A stretch of DNA of 64,000 nucleotides from Alteribacter natronophilus. GTDB lineage: Bacteria > Bacillota > Bacilli > Bacillales > Salisediminibacteriaceae. Positions 20,522 through 29,347 of this stretch are shown piece after piece. The stretch is from NCBI RefSeq assembly GCF_006007885.1, contig NZ_VCRO01000004.1, positions 248,001 through 312,000 on the forward strand, given 5' to 3'. The position numbers were made by a program, and so were the translations under genes. The notes under the pieces are model-generated. The model was not told the DNA's origin. It ran no database searches and saw only the letters and a program-made list of their open reading frames with translations. How positions within the stretch are numbered: the first letter of the stretch is position 1; every line of letters begins with the position of its first letter.

Positions 20522-21991
20522 ATGGAAACAGCAACGTTAGTCACGTTTATAGTGTATTTAGTAGGTATGCTCGCAATTGGTCTTGTGGCATACAAAATGA
20601 CAAGCAATCTATCTGATTACGTACTCGGTGGACGCCGTCTCGGCGGAAGCGTAGCCGCACTCAGTGCCGGTGCTTCCGATATGAGTTCGTGGCTCCTCCT
20701 CGGTCTGCCTGGTGCCATGTATGTGGCAGGTATGACGGAAATCTGGATCGCAGTCGGTCTGGCTGTCGGTGCATACTTAAACTGGCAGTTTGTGGCCAAG
20801 CGTCTTCGTGTCTACACGGAAATTGCAGGCGACTCCATTACCCTGCCTGACTTCTTTGAAAACCGGTTCAGAGATGACTCGAAAATTCTCCGTGTGGTAT
20901 CTGCACTCGTTATTCTTGTATTTTTTGCATTCTACACGTCTTCCGGACTTGTAGGGGGAGCGCTTCTGTTCTCTTCCTCATTCGGATTCGACTATACAAC
21001 AGCGCTATGGATCGGTGCGATCGTCATTATTTCGTACACGTTCCTCGGCGGATTCCTTGCAGTCAGCTGGACTGACTTTGCACAGGGTATTCTCATGTTT
21101 CTTGCTCTTATTATCGTGCCAATCGTGGCTATTAACCAGATGGGCGGATGGGGCGAAACGGTCAACCAGATCGGTGAAATTGACCCGAGCTACCTTGATG
21201 TGTTTGCCGGTACAACGGTAATCGGAATTATCTCCCTTCTTGCATGGGGGCTTGGTTACTTCGGTCAGCCGCACATCGTAGCACGTTTTATGGCGATCAA
21301 GTCCAAGGAAGAGATTCCAAAAGCACGTCTTGTAGGTATTACGTGGATGGTATTCGCCCTCTTCGGTGCGATTTTCACAGGTTTCATCGGGATTGCGTAC
21401 TTTGCTGATGCACCGCTTGCGGACGGCGCACAGGAAACGGTCTTTATCGAGTTCACCCAGGTTCTCTTTAACCCATGGGTATCCGGTTTCCTTCTTGCAG
21501 CCATCCTGGCAGCGATCATGAGTACAATCGACTCCCAGCTACTCGTGTCTTCTTCTGCTCTGACAGAGGACTTCTACAAAGCGATCTTCCGTAAACAGGC
21601 AACACAGCAGGAGCTTGTGTGGGTCGGCCGTCTTGGGGTTCTTCTTATCGCCCTGTTTGCGATCTTCCTCGCATACAATCCGGAAGCGACAGTACTTGAG
21701 CTTGTAGGGTATGCTTGGGCAGGATTCGGTGCCGCGTTCGGTCCGGTTATCATTCTCGCCCTGTTCTGGAAACGCATGACACGTAACGGTGCACTTGCCG
21801 GTATGATCGTCGGTGGTGCAACAGTTATTCTCTGGGGCTACCTGCCTGAAGGCTTCGCGCTTGCAGGACTTTACGAAATCGTACCAGGATTCATCTTCGC
21901 CTGGATCGCGATCATGGTTGTCAGCCTTACAGGGCCGGCACCATCTGATGAAGTTCAGAAGCAGTTTGACGAAGTACAGCAGAACCTCTAA
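20522..21991 (+). CDS. opuE: Na+/proline symporter, OpuE/PutP type (SSS family)
   Basis: 489 aa integral membrane protein with about 13 hydrophobic spans. The SSS features YVLGGRRLGGSVAALSAGAS (residues ~33-52), DMSSWLLLGLPGA and GYFGQPHIVARFMAI are those of PutP/OpuE proline transporters. It imports proline with sodium for osmoprotection or nutrition. Placement between camS and gatC is the position of opuE in B. subtilis, which supports OpuE over PutP. A strong terminator follows. Confidence 0.93.
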   Translation: METATLVTFIVYLVGMLAIGLVAYKMTSNLSDYVLGGRRLGGSVAALSAGASDMSSWLLLGLPGAMYVAGMTEIWIAVGLAVGAYLNWQFVAKRLRVYTEIAGDSITLPDFFENRFRDDSKILRVVSALVILVFFAFYTSSGLVGGALLFSSSFGFDYTTALWIGAIVIISYTFLGGFLAVSWTDFAQGILMFLALIIVPIVAINQMGGWGETVNQIGEIDPSYLDVFAGTTVIGIISLLAWGLGYFGQPHIVARFMAIKSKEEIPKARLVGITWMVFALFGAIFTGFIGIAYFADAPLADGAQETVFIEFTQVLFNPWVSGFLLAAILAAIMSTIDSQLLVSSSALTEDFYKAIFRKQATQQELVWVGRLGVLLIALFAIFLAYNPEATVLELVGYAWAGFGAAFGPVIILALFWKRMTRNGALAGMIVGGATVILWGYLPEGFALAGLYEIVPGFIFAWIAIMVVSLTGPAPSDEVQKQFDEVQQNL

Positions 21992-22019
21992 TCGATATTT
22001 CAGGTTTTGCTCCGACGAG

Positions 22020-22060
22020 CCTCCTTCGCGCGTTTACTCGTGCGGGGGAGGTTTTTTTTT
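22020..22060 (+). terminator. Strong terminator after opuE
   Basis: 13-bp stem with three G-U pairs, 22020-22032 / 22039-22051, followed by nine T. Confidence 0.92.
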
Positions 22061-22089
22061 GCGTTCTGTCCGGCTGGGAGGCGGATGCC

Positions 22090-22102
22090 GGGGGGGGGGG
22101 GG
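22090..22102. repeat. Run of 13 G
   Basis: Homopolymer of 13 consecutive G in the spacer between the opuE terminator and the 20-bp repeat array; no reading frame is affected. Confidence 0.85.
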
Positions 22103-22122
22103 ACGGGGAGTAGTCGATGCAG

Positions 22123-22282
22123 GGCTAAGGACAATAAGATTCGGCTAAGGACAATAAGTTTTGACTAAGGACAATAAGATTCGGCTAAGGACAATAAGTT
22201 TCGATTAAGGACAATAAGATTCGAGTAAGGACAATAAGTTTCGATTAAGAACGATAAGGAAATAATAAGAACAATAAACCTC
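22123..22282. repeat. 20-bp tandem array, eight units
   Basis: The core TAAGGACAATAAG recurs with an exact period of 20 bp from 22126 to about 22266, with alternating linkers of ATTCGGC and TTTCGAT type; the last two units have decayed (TAAGAACGATAAG, TAAGAACAATAAA). It fills most of the opuE-gatC spacer and is related in reverse orientation to the array at 46.8 kb (TTACTTGTCCTTA). Confidence 0.92.
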
Positions 22283-22336
22283 CCCGGAACGCCACAGAAC
22301 CCCTCACGGAAAACGCATATCAGCACAGTCCGTTTG

Positions 22337-22365
22337 TTGCTTGTACACTGCAATTTTGATAAGAT
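22337..22365 (+). promoter_or_regulatory. SigA promoter and structured leader for gatCAB
   Basis: TTGCTT (22337-22342), 17-bp spacer, TAAGAT (22360-22365). The ~90-nt leader that follows can fold: AGGACG at about 22380 pairs with CGTCCT at about 22433 and encloses GGAT...ATCC. I do not recognise it as a T-box or known riboswitch. Confidence 0.6.
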
Positions 22366-22464
22366 CAGTTTATTACTTTAGGACGTACAGGCGCCGGTGC
22401 GGTCACGGATCCGACGATCCCGTACTGCCCGGCGTCCTTATTCATGACTGGAGGTTTATACGGA

Positions 22465-22755
22465 ATGGAACGGATTACAAAAAGCCAGATCAAGCACGTG
22501 GCGCACCTTGCCCGCCTTGAATTTTCCGATCACGAAGTGGAGATGTTCTCCGAGCAGCTCGATCAGATCATTAACTTCGCCGAACAGCTGAATGAGCTGG
22601 ACACTGACAACGTGGTGCCGACTTCCCACGTGTTCGACGTGAGAAATGTGCTGCGCGAGGACGAAGTGAAGCCGTCACTCAGCCAGGAAGAGGCGCTCGA
22701 AAACGCCCCGGCCCAAAAAGACGGCCAGATGAAAATTCCAACGGTATTTGAATAA
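22465..22755 (+). CDS. gatC: Asp-tRNA(Asn)/Glu-tRNA(Gln) amidotransferase subunit C
   Basis: 96 aa; the stabilising subunit of GatCAB, which amidates mischarged Glu-tRNA(Gln). Family pattern [21 protein letters not shown] (in part) and [16 protein letters not shown] are visible. The start is ATG 22465 with GGAGG 9 nt upstream; an upstream ATG at 22444 lies before the ribosome site. gatA begins 11 bp after its stop. Confidence 0.96.
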   Translation: MERITKSQIKHVAHLARLEFSDHEVEMFSEQLDQIINFAEQLNELDTDNVVPTSHVFDVRNVLREDEVKPSLSQEEALENAPAQKDGQMKIPTVFE

Positions 22756-22766
22756 GGAGGAGCCAC

Positions 22767-24221
22767 ATGTCAATTCTGGATCAGCGTTTTGCTCACATTC
22801 ATGAGCAGTTACATAAGAAGGAACTGTCCGTTTCCGATCTCGTTGATGCTTCATACAAACGGATCAGCGAAGTGGACGGAAAAATAAATTCATTTCTGCA
22901 TCTGAACGAAGAAGGGGCCCGTCAGAAGGCGAAGGAGCTCGATGACAGCCTCGGAAAGGACGACGTAACGAGCGTCCTCTTCGGCCTGCCTGCCGGCATT
23001 AAGGACAACATCAGCACCAAAGGCATCCGCACCACTTGCGCGAGTAAGATCCTTGACCGGTTCAAGCCGCTCTATAACGCAACAGTGATGAACAAACTTG
23101 AAACCGAACAGATCATCAACATTGGCAAACTGAACATGGACGAGTTTGCCATGGGGTCTTCGAACGAAAACTCCGGTTATGGACCCGTCAGAAACCCGTG
23201 GGACACAGAGCGTGTACCGGGAGGATCGAGCGGAGGTTCCGCCGCGACTGTTGCAGCGGGGGAAGTGCTCTTTTCCCTCGGGTCCGACACAGGCGGCTCG
23301 ATCCGAGAGCCGGCTGCATTCTGCGGATGCGTGGGACTGAAGCCGACGTACGGCCGTGTTTCCCGCTTCGGACTCGTGGCATTTGCCTCGTCGCTGGACC
23401 AGATCGGCCCCCTTACACGGACGGTGGAAGATAACGCTCACGTACTTCAGGCGATCTCCGGGCACGACCCGATGGACTCCACGAGCGCCGGTGTGGACGT
23501 GCCCACCTACGTGGACGCCTTTACAGGGGATTTGCGCGGCAAAAAGATCGCTGTTCCCAAGGAGTATTTCAATGAAGGGGTGGACATCGAAGTCCGCAAC
23601 AAAGTCCGTGAAGCGCTCGACCAGCTCGAAAAACTCGGTGCCACGTGGGAGGAAGTCTCCCTTCCCCACTCAAAGTATGCCGTGGCCACGTACTACCTGC
23701 TTGCCTCCTCGGAAGCATCTGCGAACCTGTCGCGGTTTGACGGGATCCGCTACGGTGAACGGATTGAGGACGAGCGCCTGATCGAAACTTACAAAAAGAC
23801 CCGCAGTGAGTACTTCGGAAACGAAGTGAAGCGCCGGATCATGCTTGGGACGTTTGCTTTAAGTTCCGGCTACTACGACGCTCTTTATAAAAAAGCCCAG
23901 AAAGTCCGGACGCTCATCAAACAGGACTTTGATGAAATTTTCCTTAAATACGATGCAGTAGTCGGGCCGACGACGCCGACGACGGCGTTTAAGATCGGCG
24001 ATAAAATCGACGACCCGCTCACAATGTATATGACCGATATTCTCACGATTCCGGTAAACCTTGCCGGAGTGCCGGCGATCAGCGTGCCATGCGGTTTCTG
24101 TGAGGGACTGCCTGTTGGGCTGCAGATTATCGGCAACCACTTTGACGAAAAAACAGTCTATCAGATCGCCCACGCTTTTGAGCAGGCGACCGATCACCAT
24201 AAACAAAAACCGGAGCTGTAA
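22767..24221 (+). CDS. gatA: Asp/Glu-tRNA amidotransferase subunit A
   Basis: 484 aa amidase-signature enzyme that releases ammonia from glutamine. The Ser-cisSer-Lys triad is seen: Lys in [11 protein letters not shown] (about residue 79), cis-Ser in [15 protein letters not shown] (about 152-156) and nucleophile Ser in [15 protein letters not shown] (about 178). ATG preceded by AAGGAGGAG. Middle gene of gatCAB. Confidence 0.98.
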   Translation: MSILDQRFAHIHEQLHKKELSVSDLVDASYKRISEVDGKINSFLHLNEEGARQKAKELDDSLGKDDVTSVLFGLPAGIKDNISTKGIRTTCASKILDRFKPLYNATVMNKLETEQIINIGKLNMDEFAMGSSNENSGYGPVRNPWDTERVPGGSSGGSAATVAAGEVLFSLGSDTGGSIREPAAFCGCVGLKPTYGRVSRFGLVAFASSLDQIGPLTRTVEDNAHVLQAISGHDPMDSTSAGVDVPTYVDAFTGDLRGKKIAVPKEYFNEGVDIEVRNKVREALDQLEKLGATWEEVSLPHSKYAVATYYLLASSEASANLSRFDGIRYGERIEDERLIETYKKTRSEYFGNEVKRRIMLGTFALSSGYYDALYKKAQKVRTLIKQDFDEIFLKYDAVVGPTTPTTAFKIGDKIDDPLTMYMTDILTIPVNLAGVPAISVPCGFCEGLPVGLQIIGNHFDEKTVYQIAHAFEQATDHHKQKPEL

Positions 24222-24233
24222 GGGGGGATACGA

Positions 24234-25667
24234 ATGGAATTTGAAACGGTCATAGGTCTTGAAGTACACGTGGAACTTAAAACAGAATCGAAAATATTCT
24301 GCGGCTGCTCGACGGAATTCGGAGCGCCGCCGAACACCCATACATGCCCGATCTGCCTCGGCCATCCGGGCGTACTGCCGGTGCTGAACGGAAAAGCAGT
24401 GGATTTTGCCATGCGCGCCGCACTTGCCCTCAACTGTGAGGTGGCATCGGAAACAAAATTTGACCGGAAGAACTACTTCTATCCGGACAGCCCGAAAGCG
24501 TATCAGATCAGCCAGTTTGACGAGCCGATCGGGGAAAACGGCTGGATCGATATCAACGTGGACGGGGAGAAGAAGCGAATCGGGATTACCCGACTGCACC
24601 TCGAGGAGGATGCCGGAAAGCTGACACACGTGGACGGGGAGCACTACTCCCTCGTGGATTTTAACCGGGTCGGCACGCCGCTCATTGAGATTGTGAGTGA
24701 GCCGGACATCCGTACACCGGACGAAGCCTACGCCTATCTGGAAAAACTGAAAGCGATCATGCAGTATACAGATGTGTCCGACTGCAAAATGGAGGAAGGT
24801 TCCCTACGGTGCGATGCGAACATTTCGATCCGCCCGAAAGGCGATGACAAGTTCGGCACGAAAACAGAGCTGAAGAACCTCAACTCGTTTGCAAACGTGC
24901 GGAAAGGGATTGCCTACGAGGAAGAACGGCAGGAGAGCGAAATCAGACGCGGCGGCCGGATTCTTCAGGAAACGCGCCGCTGGGATGCAGACGGCAGCAA
25001 AACGATCCTTATGCGCGTAAAGGAAGGTTCCGAAGACTACCGCTACTTCCCGGAGCCGGATCTCGTATACCTATACATCGAGGACGAGTGGAAGGAGCGC
25101 GTACGCGGTGAGATTCCGGAGCTTCCTGACGATCGTCAGCAGCGCTATGTGAACGAGCTCGATCTGCCGGAGTACGACGCGGGAGTTCTTACCCAGCAGA
25201 AAGTGATGAGTGACTTCTTCGAGAAAGGCCTCGAGGCCGGTGCTCCGGCAAAACTTCTGTCCAACTGGATGATGGGCGAAGTGAGCGCCTGGCTGAAAGC
25301 CAATAATAAAGATATAACCGAAGTACCGATGACGCCGGAAGGCCTTGCCGGCATGATCGAACTTATCGAGGACGGTACGATCTCGAGTAAAATTGCGAAG
25401 AAAGTGTTCAAGGAGCTCATCGAAAAAGGCGGCGATCCGAAAACGATCGTGAAGGAAAAAGGACTCGTCCAGATTACGGACGAAGGTGAGATCCGCACCA
25501 TAGTCAACGACGTTCTGGACAGCAACGAGCAGTCGATTGCAGACTATAAGGACGGCAAGGAGAAAGCGCTCGGTTTCCTCGTTGGCCAGGTGATGAAAGC
25601 TTCACGGGGGAAAGCGAACCCGCAGATGGTCAACACACTTTTAGCAGATGAAATAGAGAAACGATAG
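24234..25667 (+). CDS. gatB: Asp/Glu-tRNA amidotransferase subunit B
   Basis: 477 aa; phosphorylates the mischarged glutamyl/aspartyl-tRNA and accepts ammonia from GatA. Signatures: [20 protein letters not shown] at the N-terminus with the zinc-binding Cys set (CGC...CPICLGHPG), [16 protein letters not shown] near residue 80, and the C-terminal YqeY-like tail (about 330-477). Full family length. A terminator follows. Confidence 0.98.
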   Translation: MEFETVIGLEVHVELKTESKIFCGCSTEFGAPPNTHTCPICLGHPGVLPVLNGKAVDFAMRAALALNCEVASETKFDRKNYFYPDSPKAYQISQFDEPIGENGWIDINVDGEKKRIGITRLHLEEDAGKLTHVDGEHYSLVDFNRVGTPLIEIVSEPDIRTPDEAYAYLEKLKAIMQYTDVSDCKMEEGSLRCDANISIRPKGDDKFGTKTELKNLNSFANVRKGIAYEEERQESEIRRGGRILQETRRWDADGSKTILMRVKEGSEDYRYFPEPDLVYLYIEDEWKERVRGEIPELPDDRQQRYVNELDLPEYDAGVLTQQKVMSDFFEKGLEAGAPAKLLSNWMMGEVSAWLKANNKDITEVPMTPEGLAGMIELIEDGTISSKIAKKVFKELIEKGGDPKTIVKEKGLVQITDEGEIRTIVNDVLDSNEQSIADYKDGKEKALGFLVGQVMKASRGKANPQMVNTLLADEIEKR

Positions 25668-25678
25668 AGATGAACGGA

Positions 25679-25712
25679 ACCGCCGTACCCGAAGAGGTGC
25701 GGTGGTTTTTTT
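25679..25712 (+). terminator. Terminator after gatB
   Basis: 11-bp stem with G-U pairs, 25679-25689 / 25696-25706, followed by seven T. Confidence 0.88.
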
Positions 25713-25961
25713 CCGTAAAGGGGAGGGGAAACAGTATATAACAGCCGAAAGTCCCCGTACATCCTGCTGCCGGTTTCAATCCGCACCCCAAAAGCCCCCG
25801 TTCCATTACACCGATTCAGGCCGAAGCGGGTGACATACGGCACCATACCTGTTAGGATAGACACTTGTGAGGGCGGTGCGTATAAATGTCTTTTGCACCG
25901 CATAAGATACTTGTACTTTTTAAAATATCTCAAAAAAATAAAAAACCGGAGGGATGGTTAC

Positions 25962-26414
25962 GTGAAGAAAGACGCTGTACAGTTTATCCTATCGGCCGCA
26001 GCGGCTATTGTCTTTTTTACCGGAACGATCGCTCTGGTCATTCTCGGTATACGCGGCATCGGGGCAAACCTGGTGCAGATTGAATCGGGCACAAGTGTAT
26101 TTCTTTTTGCCCTTGCCACGTTCGGATGGCTCATACCCCTGCAGCTCCTGTCGCTGCTCCGGATGATTCCGGTGCAGAAGAGGCAGATGCGCATGATGTT
26201 TCCGTACGCGGAACGGCTGTTTCAGGTAAGCGTGTTTGTTCTTTACCTGGTCGGCTTAAATCAGGTGATACCGGCTGTGAACTTCTCAGCCGCCGGAATG
26301 ATTGCTTTTGCAGGCATCATGGTGGTCCTTGCCAAGATTCTCTTTATGCGTGTGAACGCGGAAGCGCGGAAAATCCGCCGCCGCGAACTTGATAAACAGC
26401 TCAGCCGCGACTGA
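25962..26414 (+). CDS. Uncharacterised 150-aa membrane protein
   Basis: The GTG at 25962 is preceded by GGAGGG at 9 nt; upstream in-frame codons have no such site. The protein (MKKDAVQFILSAAAAIVFF...) has four hydrophobic spans, at about residues 7-32, 46-68, 85-103 and 108-128, and a strongly basic C-terminus (RKIRRRELDKQLSRD), suggesting cytoplasmic ends. No family is recognised. It stands alone between the gatB terminator and a convergent acetyltransferase. The 294 bp upstream contain no other gene that I can support. Confidence 0.8.
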   Translation: MKKDAVQFILSAAAAIVFFTGTIALVILGIRGIGANLVQIESGTSVFLFALATFGWLIPLQLLSLLRMIPVQKRQMRMMFPYAERLFQVSVFVLYLVGLNQVIPAVNFSAAGMIAFAGIMVVLAKILFMRVNAEARKIRRRELDKQLSRD

Positions 26415-26440
26415 GCCCTGAGCAAAGGCCGTAAAAGGCA

Positions 26441-26482
26441 GAAGGTCACCGCTCCTGTCACAGGATGCGGTGACCTTCTTTT
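26441..26482. terminator. Terminator shared by convergent genes
   Basis: GAAGGTCACCGC-TCCTG / CAGGA-T-GCGGTGACCTTC, a 17-bp stem with one bulge, then TTTTTT on the plus strand. The hairpin overlaps the last codons of the minus-strand acetyltransferase. Confidence 0.9.
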
Positions 26483-26976
26483 TTCATACACAGAAAGGAA
26501 TGGGGCGTCCCGTTTACCGGGCTCAGAAACGACTGATCCGGGTCGAATCCGGCGTTTTCATAGAGCCGGATCGCCCGCTCGTTTTTTTTGATCACCACGA
26601 GGCGGAACCTCTCCGTACTGTGAAGCTCACCTAAAAACGAAAGGACTGCCGAGAGAAAAAGCCGGCCGCGGCCTCTGCCTGTAAGGGACGGTTTCATTCC
26701 GAGGCCGATATCGAGGTAGGCGTCCGTATCGTACACACCGGCATCGTATCCGCCGGGGACTCTCGCTTCCTCGCCGGTACAGCAGTAGCCCGCCAGCCCG
26801 CCGTCATGGCCGAGACAGGCGTAATAGACTCCGCTCAGAAGCTCCTCGAGGCACTCCTGCGTAGGATCGAGATCGTACAGGTCGTATGGCGGCGGATAGC
26901 GCCAGAAAAGAATCTGTTCTGCATAATGTTGCGTCATTTTTGTAATCGTATACGGATGTTTCTGGCTTTGCCGCAT
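26458..26976 (-). CDS. GNAT-family N-acetyltransferase
   Basis: 172 aa. The acetyl-CoA loop region reads DIGLGMKPSLTGRGRGRLFL (about residues 89-108), followed by the beta-strand/helix pattern FRLVVIKKNERAIRLYENAG (about 123-142), both typical of GNAT enzymes. Substrate unknown. ATG preceded by GAGGTGAG. Its stop lies within the shared terminator hairpin. Confidence 0.88.
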   Translation of the reverse strand: MRQSQKHPYTITKMTQHYAEQILFWRYPPPYDLYDLDPTQECLEELLSGVYYACLGHDGGLAGYCCTGEEARVPGGYDAGVYDTDAYLDIGLGMKPSLTGRGRGRLFLSAVLSFLGELHSTERFRLVVIKKNERAIRLYENAGFDPDQSFLSPVNGTPHSFLCMKKEGHRIL

Positions 26977-27182
26977 CGTCTCACCTCAGAAAAAAAACTA
27001 AATCAGCTTTCCTCCTCATTTCGACGCCCGGTCTGTGATTTCCTTTTCAGGATCATGACAGGGAAACGATATTTTTCCGCGGCAGTAAAGGAATCAGGCA
27101 GGGTCATCCCGAAAACAACAGAGACGGATACGCCATTAAAAAAACAGGTAATCAGGCAAATTTCTACACAGATGCATGTTTT

Positions 27183-27198
27183 AAACAAACGTTTATTT
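27183..27198. promoter_or_regulatory. 16-bp palindrome upstream of the flavoprotein gene
   Basis: AAACAAACGTTTATTT is a near-perfect palindrome (7 of 8 half-site positions), centred 54 bp before the start codon at 27245. It looks like a repressor operator of the TetR kind, but the regulator is not known. Confidence 0.4.
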
Positions 27199-27244
27199 GA
27201 AAGTCGAACAGACGCGCGTTAAGGCGATTAAAGGAGATACTGCG

Positions 27245-27871
27245 ATGCCTTTTTCAAACAGGCTTACTTCTAAAGAGCAGCTTGCGGCTTTGGCGGGAGA
27301 ACCGAGCGAGCTCGTAAAAAGAAAAACGATCGATCACCTGGACCGGCACTGCCGGACCTTTATCAGACACTCCCCGTTTGCCGTGATTTCCACTTCAGAC
27401 GGGAACGGTTTCTGCGACGCCTCGCCGCGGGGGGATGGGCCGGGTTTTGTCCGGATTCTCGATGATAAAAGGCTCATCATCCCCGAGCGTCCCGGGAATA
27501 AACGGATGGATACACTGTATAACCTTCTTGAAAGTGACAGGATCGGGCTGCTTTTTCTCATTCCGGGGTTCGGGGAAACGCTCCGGGTGAATGGCAGAGG
27601 CTCGGTCATTACCGACCGGAAGCTTCTGGAACCGCTTGCAGTCCGGGGCAAAATTCCCGCGCTGGGCATTGGTGTGGAAGCCGACGAGTGCTTTATCCAC
27701 TGCGCCAAGGCGATGAAACGTTCAGGAATCTGGAAACCGGATCAGTGGCCTGAAACAGACGGGCTGCCGAAAGCGGCCGAGATGCTCGCCGATCACGCGG
27801 GTATGAACCGGAAGGACACAGGAAAACTGCACGACCGGCTGGAAAAAGGTTACCGGGAAAGACTATACTGA
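27245..27871 (+). CDS. FMN-dependent pyridoxamine 5'-phosphate oxidase-like flavoprotein
   Basis: 208 aa, split-barrel PPOX fold: FIRHSPFAVISTSDGNGFCD (residues ~38-57) followed by RGDGPGFVRILDDKRLIIPE and GLLFLIPGFGETLRVNGRGS, the pattern of the MSMEG_1061-type subgroup. It probably binds FMN or F420 and reduces an unidentified substrate. ATG 27245 with AAAGGAG 9 nt upstream is preferred over the ATG at 27197. Confidence 0.87.
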   Translation: MPFSNRLTSKEQLAALAGEPSELVKRKTIDHLDRHCRTFIRHSPFAVISTSDGNGFCDASPRGDGPGFVRILDDKRLIIPERPGNKRMDTLYNLLESDRIGLLFLIPGFGETLRVNGRGSVITDRKLLEPLAVRGKIPALGIGVEADECFIHCAKAMKRSGIWKPDQWPETDGLPKAAEMLADHAGMNRKDTGKLHDRLEKGYRERLY

Positions 27872-28011
27872 GAGTGAAACGGGTAAGAAACGCGAGCCTC
27901 TGCCGTCGTCCGCACTGGAGAAAGGATCCGGTTGACAGGCAGCTCCCGTTCCAGGCTTGCGTGTACAGACGCTAAGTAAGAGTCTAATAGCAGAGAATGG
28001 GGATGTATGTA

Positions 28012-28491
28012 ATGAGTATTAAAACAGAACGTCTCGTGCTTTCACCGTGCACGAAAGACCTTTATCATGCGATTAAAGACGATTATCCCTGCGGTGCCCA
28101 CATTATGAACTACATGGAGGATGTGGAGGAAGATCCGGAGCTCGCCGGCTGGGGATGCTGGTTTGCTTTCAGGCGTGGGCGGGTGATTGGAGATCTGGGA
28201 TTCAAAGGCAAGCCGACGCCGCTGAAAACGGTGGAAATCGGCTACGGATTCCTTCCCGAGGTCCGCAACGCCGGCTACGCAACCGAAGCGGCCGAAGCAC
28301 TCATCGACTGGGCTTTTTCCACAAAGGAAGTGGAAAAAGTGCTCGCGGAATGCCGTCCGGACAACACACCGTCCGTACGGGTGCTGGAGAAGCTCAATTT
28401 TGAGATGTACCGCCGGGATGACGATCTTATTTTCTGGCAGCTTCCGAAACGGGAGGACGGTTCGTCCGACTCATTTACGGGGAAACGATGA
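28012..28491 (+). CDS. GNAT acetyltransferase, RimJ/RimL-like
   Basis: 159 aa. Starts SIKTERLVLSPCTKDLY, the usual beginning of RimJ/RimL-type enzymes; the acetyl-CoA site is EIGYGFLPEVRNAGYATEAA (about 84-103) and NTPSVRVLEKLNFEM matches the C-terminal motif. ATG 28012 is preferred over 27997 because GGGGA lies 8 nt upstream. It is followed after 18 bp by a methyltransferase, probably in one operon. Substrate unknown. Confidence 0.88.
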   Translation: MSIKTERLVLSPCTKDLYHAIKDDYPCGAHIMNYMEDVEEDPELAGWGCWFAFRRGRVIGDLGFKGKPTPLKTVEIGYGFLPEVRNAGYATEAAEALIDWAFSTKEVEKVLAECRPDNTPSVRVLEKLNFEMYRRDDDLIFWQLPKREDGSSDSFTGKR

Positions 28492-28509
28492 CGCAAAGGA
28501 GCGAGCAGT

Positions 28510-29262
28510 ATGACCTGGAAAGCATACGACGATCTTGCCTGGCTCGAGCCGGTCATGGCACCTGCAGAGGATTACATACAGGAAGCCGGGCGGTTCACTC
28601 AGGCAATTAACGATGCCCTCGGAAAAAGGGGACCCGGCAAACCTGCCATGCTTCACCTTGCCTGCGGAGCCGGGGGCCACGACGCCTTCTTTAAGAACCA
28701 TTTCAGGGTGACCGGGGTGGATATCAGTCCCGGCATGCTTGAAATTGCCGCCGAACGTAACCCCGAAGCGGAATACCTTCCCGGAGACATGCGCACGATC
28801 GACCTTGAACGGAAGTTTGATGTTGTTGCAATACCGGATGCGATGATGTACATGACGACCCGTGAAGACGTGGAGGCAGCGGCTGCCACCGCGGTTGGGC
28901 ATCTCGCAGCGGGCGGGGTGCTGATGATTGCCGTTCATACGAAAGAGGAATTTCAGAACAATAATTTCGTCTACACCGCTCAGGACGGCGCTCTCGACGT
29001 GACGATGTTTGAAAACAATCATATTCTTCCTTCGGGGGACCGGTACGAGGCGGCGTTTACTTACCTGATCCGGGAAAAAGGTAAGCTCCGGATTGAAAAC
29101 GATGTCCACACGCTCGGCCTTTTCAGCCTGGACGTGTGGCAGGAGGTCCTTTCCGGCCACGGCCTGAACATAGAAACACGGAGGGCCGATGACCTGTACG
29201 ACGAGGCGCTCATGGATGGCGGGGAGTACCCGCTCACCGTATTTGTGTGTAAAAAAGCGTAA
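28510..29262 (+). CDS. Class I SAM-dependent methyltransferase
   Basis: 250 aa. Motif I MLHLACGAGGHDAFF (about residue 47), the acidic ribose-binding residue in VTGVDISPGMLEIA (about 69) and FDVVAIPDAMMYM (about 100) define a Rossmann-fold methyltransferase. ATG preceded by AAAGGAG (8 nt before). Substrate unknown. A perfect terminator follows. Confidence 0.9.
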   Translation: MTWKAYDDLAWLEPVMAPAEDYIQEAGRFTQAINDALGKRGPGKPAMLHLACGAGGHDAFFKNHFRVTGVDISPGMLEIAAERNPEAEYLPGDMRTIDLERKFDVVAIPDAMMYMTTREDVEAAAATAVGHLAAGGVLMIAVHTKEEFQNNNFVYTAQDGALDVTMFENNHILPSGDRYEAAFTYLIREKGKLRIENDVHTLGLFSLDVWQEVLSGHGLNIETRRADDLYDEALMDGGEYPLTVFVCKKA

Positions 29263-29292
29263 CGGACGCCGTGGGAGTCTTAAAAGAATATA

Positions 29293-29328
29293 AAAAGGCT
29301 TAAAGAGGCGGGGCTCTTTAAGCCTTTT
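29293..29328. terminator. Bidirectional terminator
   Basis: Perfect 15-bp stem AAAAGGCTTAAAGAG / CTCTTTAAGCCTTTT with a 6-nt loop; serves the methyltransferase gene and the convergent oxygenase gene. Confidence 0.92.
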
Positions 29329-29347
29329 GTTTATAGTGTGCAGCGTT

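Noticed and set aside
22123-22282. CRISPR array
   Set aside because: Units are contiguous at 20 bp with no unique spacers and no cas genes nearby.
22366-22464. T-box upstream of gatC
   Set aside because: No AGGGTGGNACCGCG core and no terminator/antiterminator pair.
27003-27188. 61-codon minus-strand frame upstream of the flavoprotein
   Set aside because: No ribosome site and poor composition; overlaps the likely promoter of the plus-strand gene.
27932-27937. Perfect TTGACA as a promoter for the acetyltransferase gene at 28012
   Set aside because: No acceptable -10 at 16-18 bp spacing (sequence there is GC-rich).
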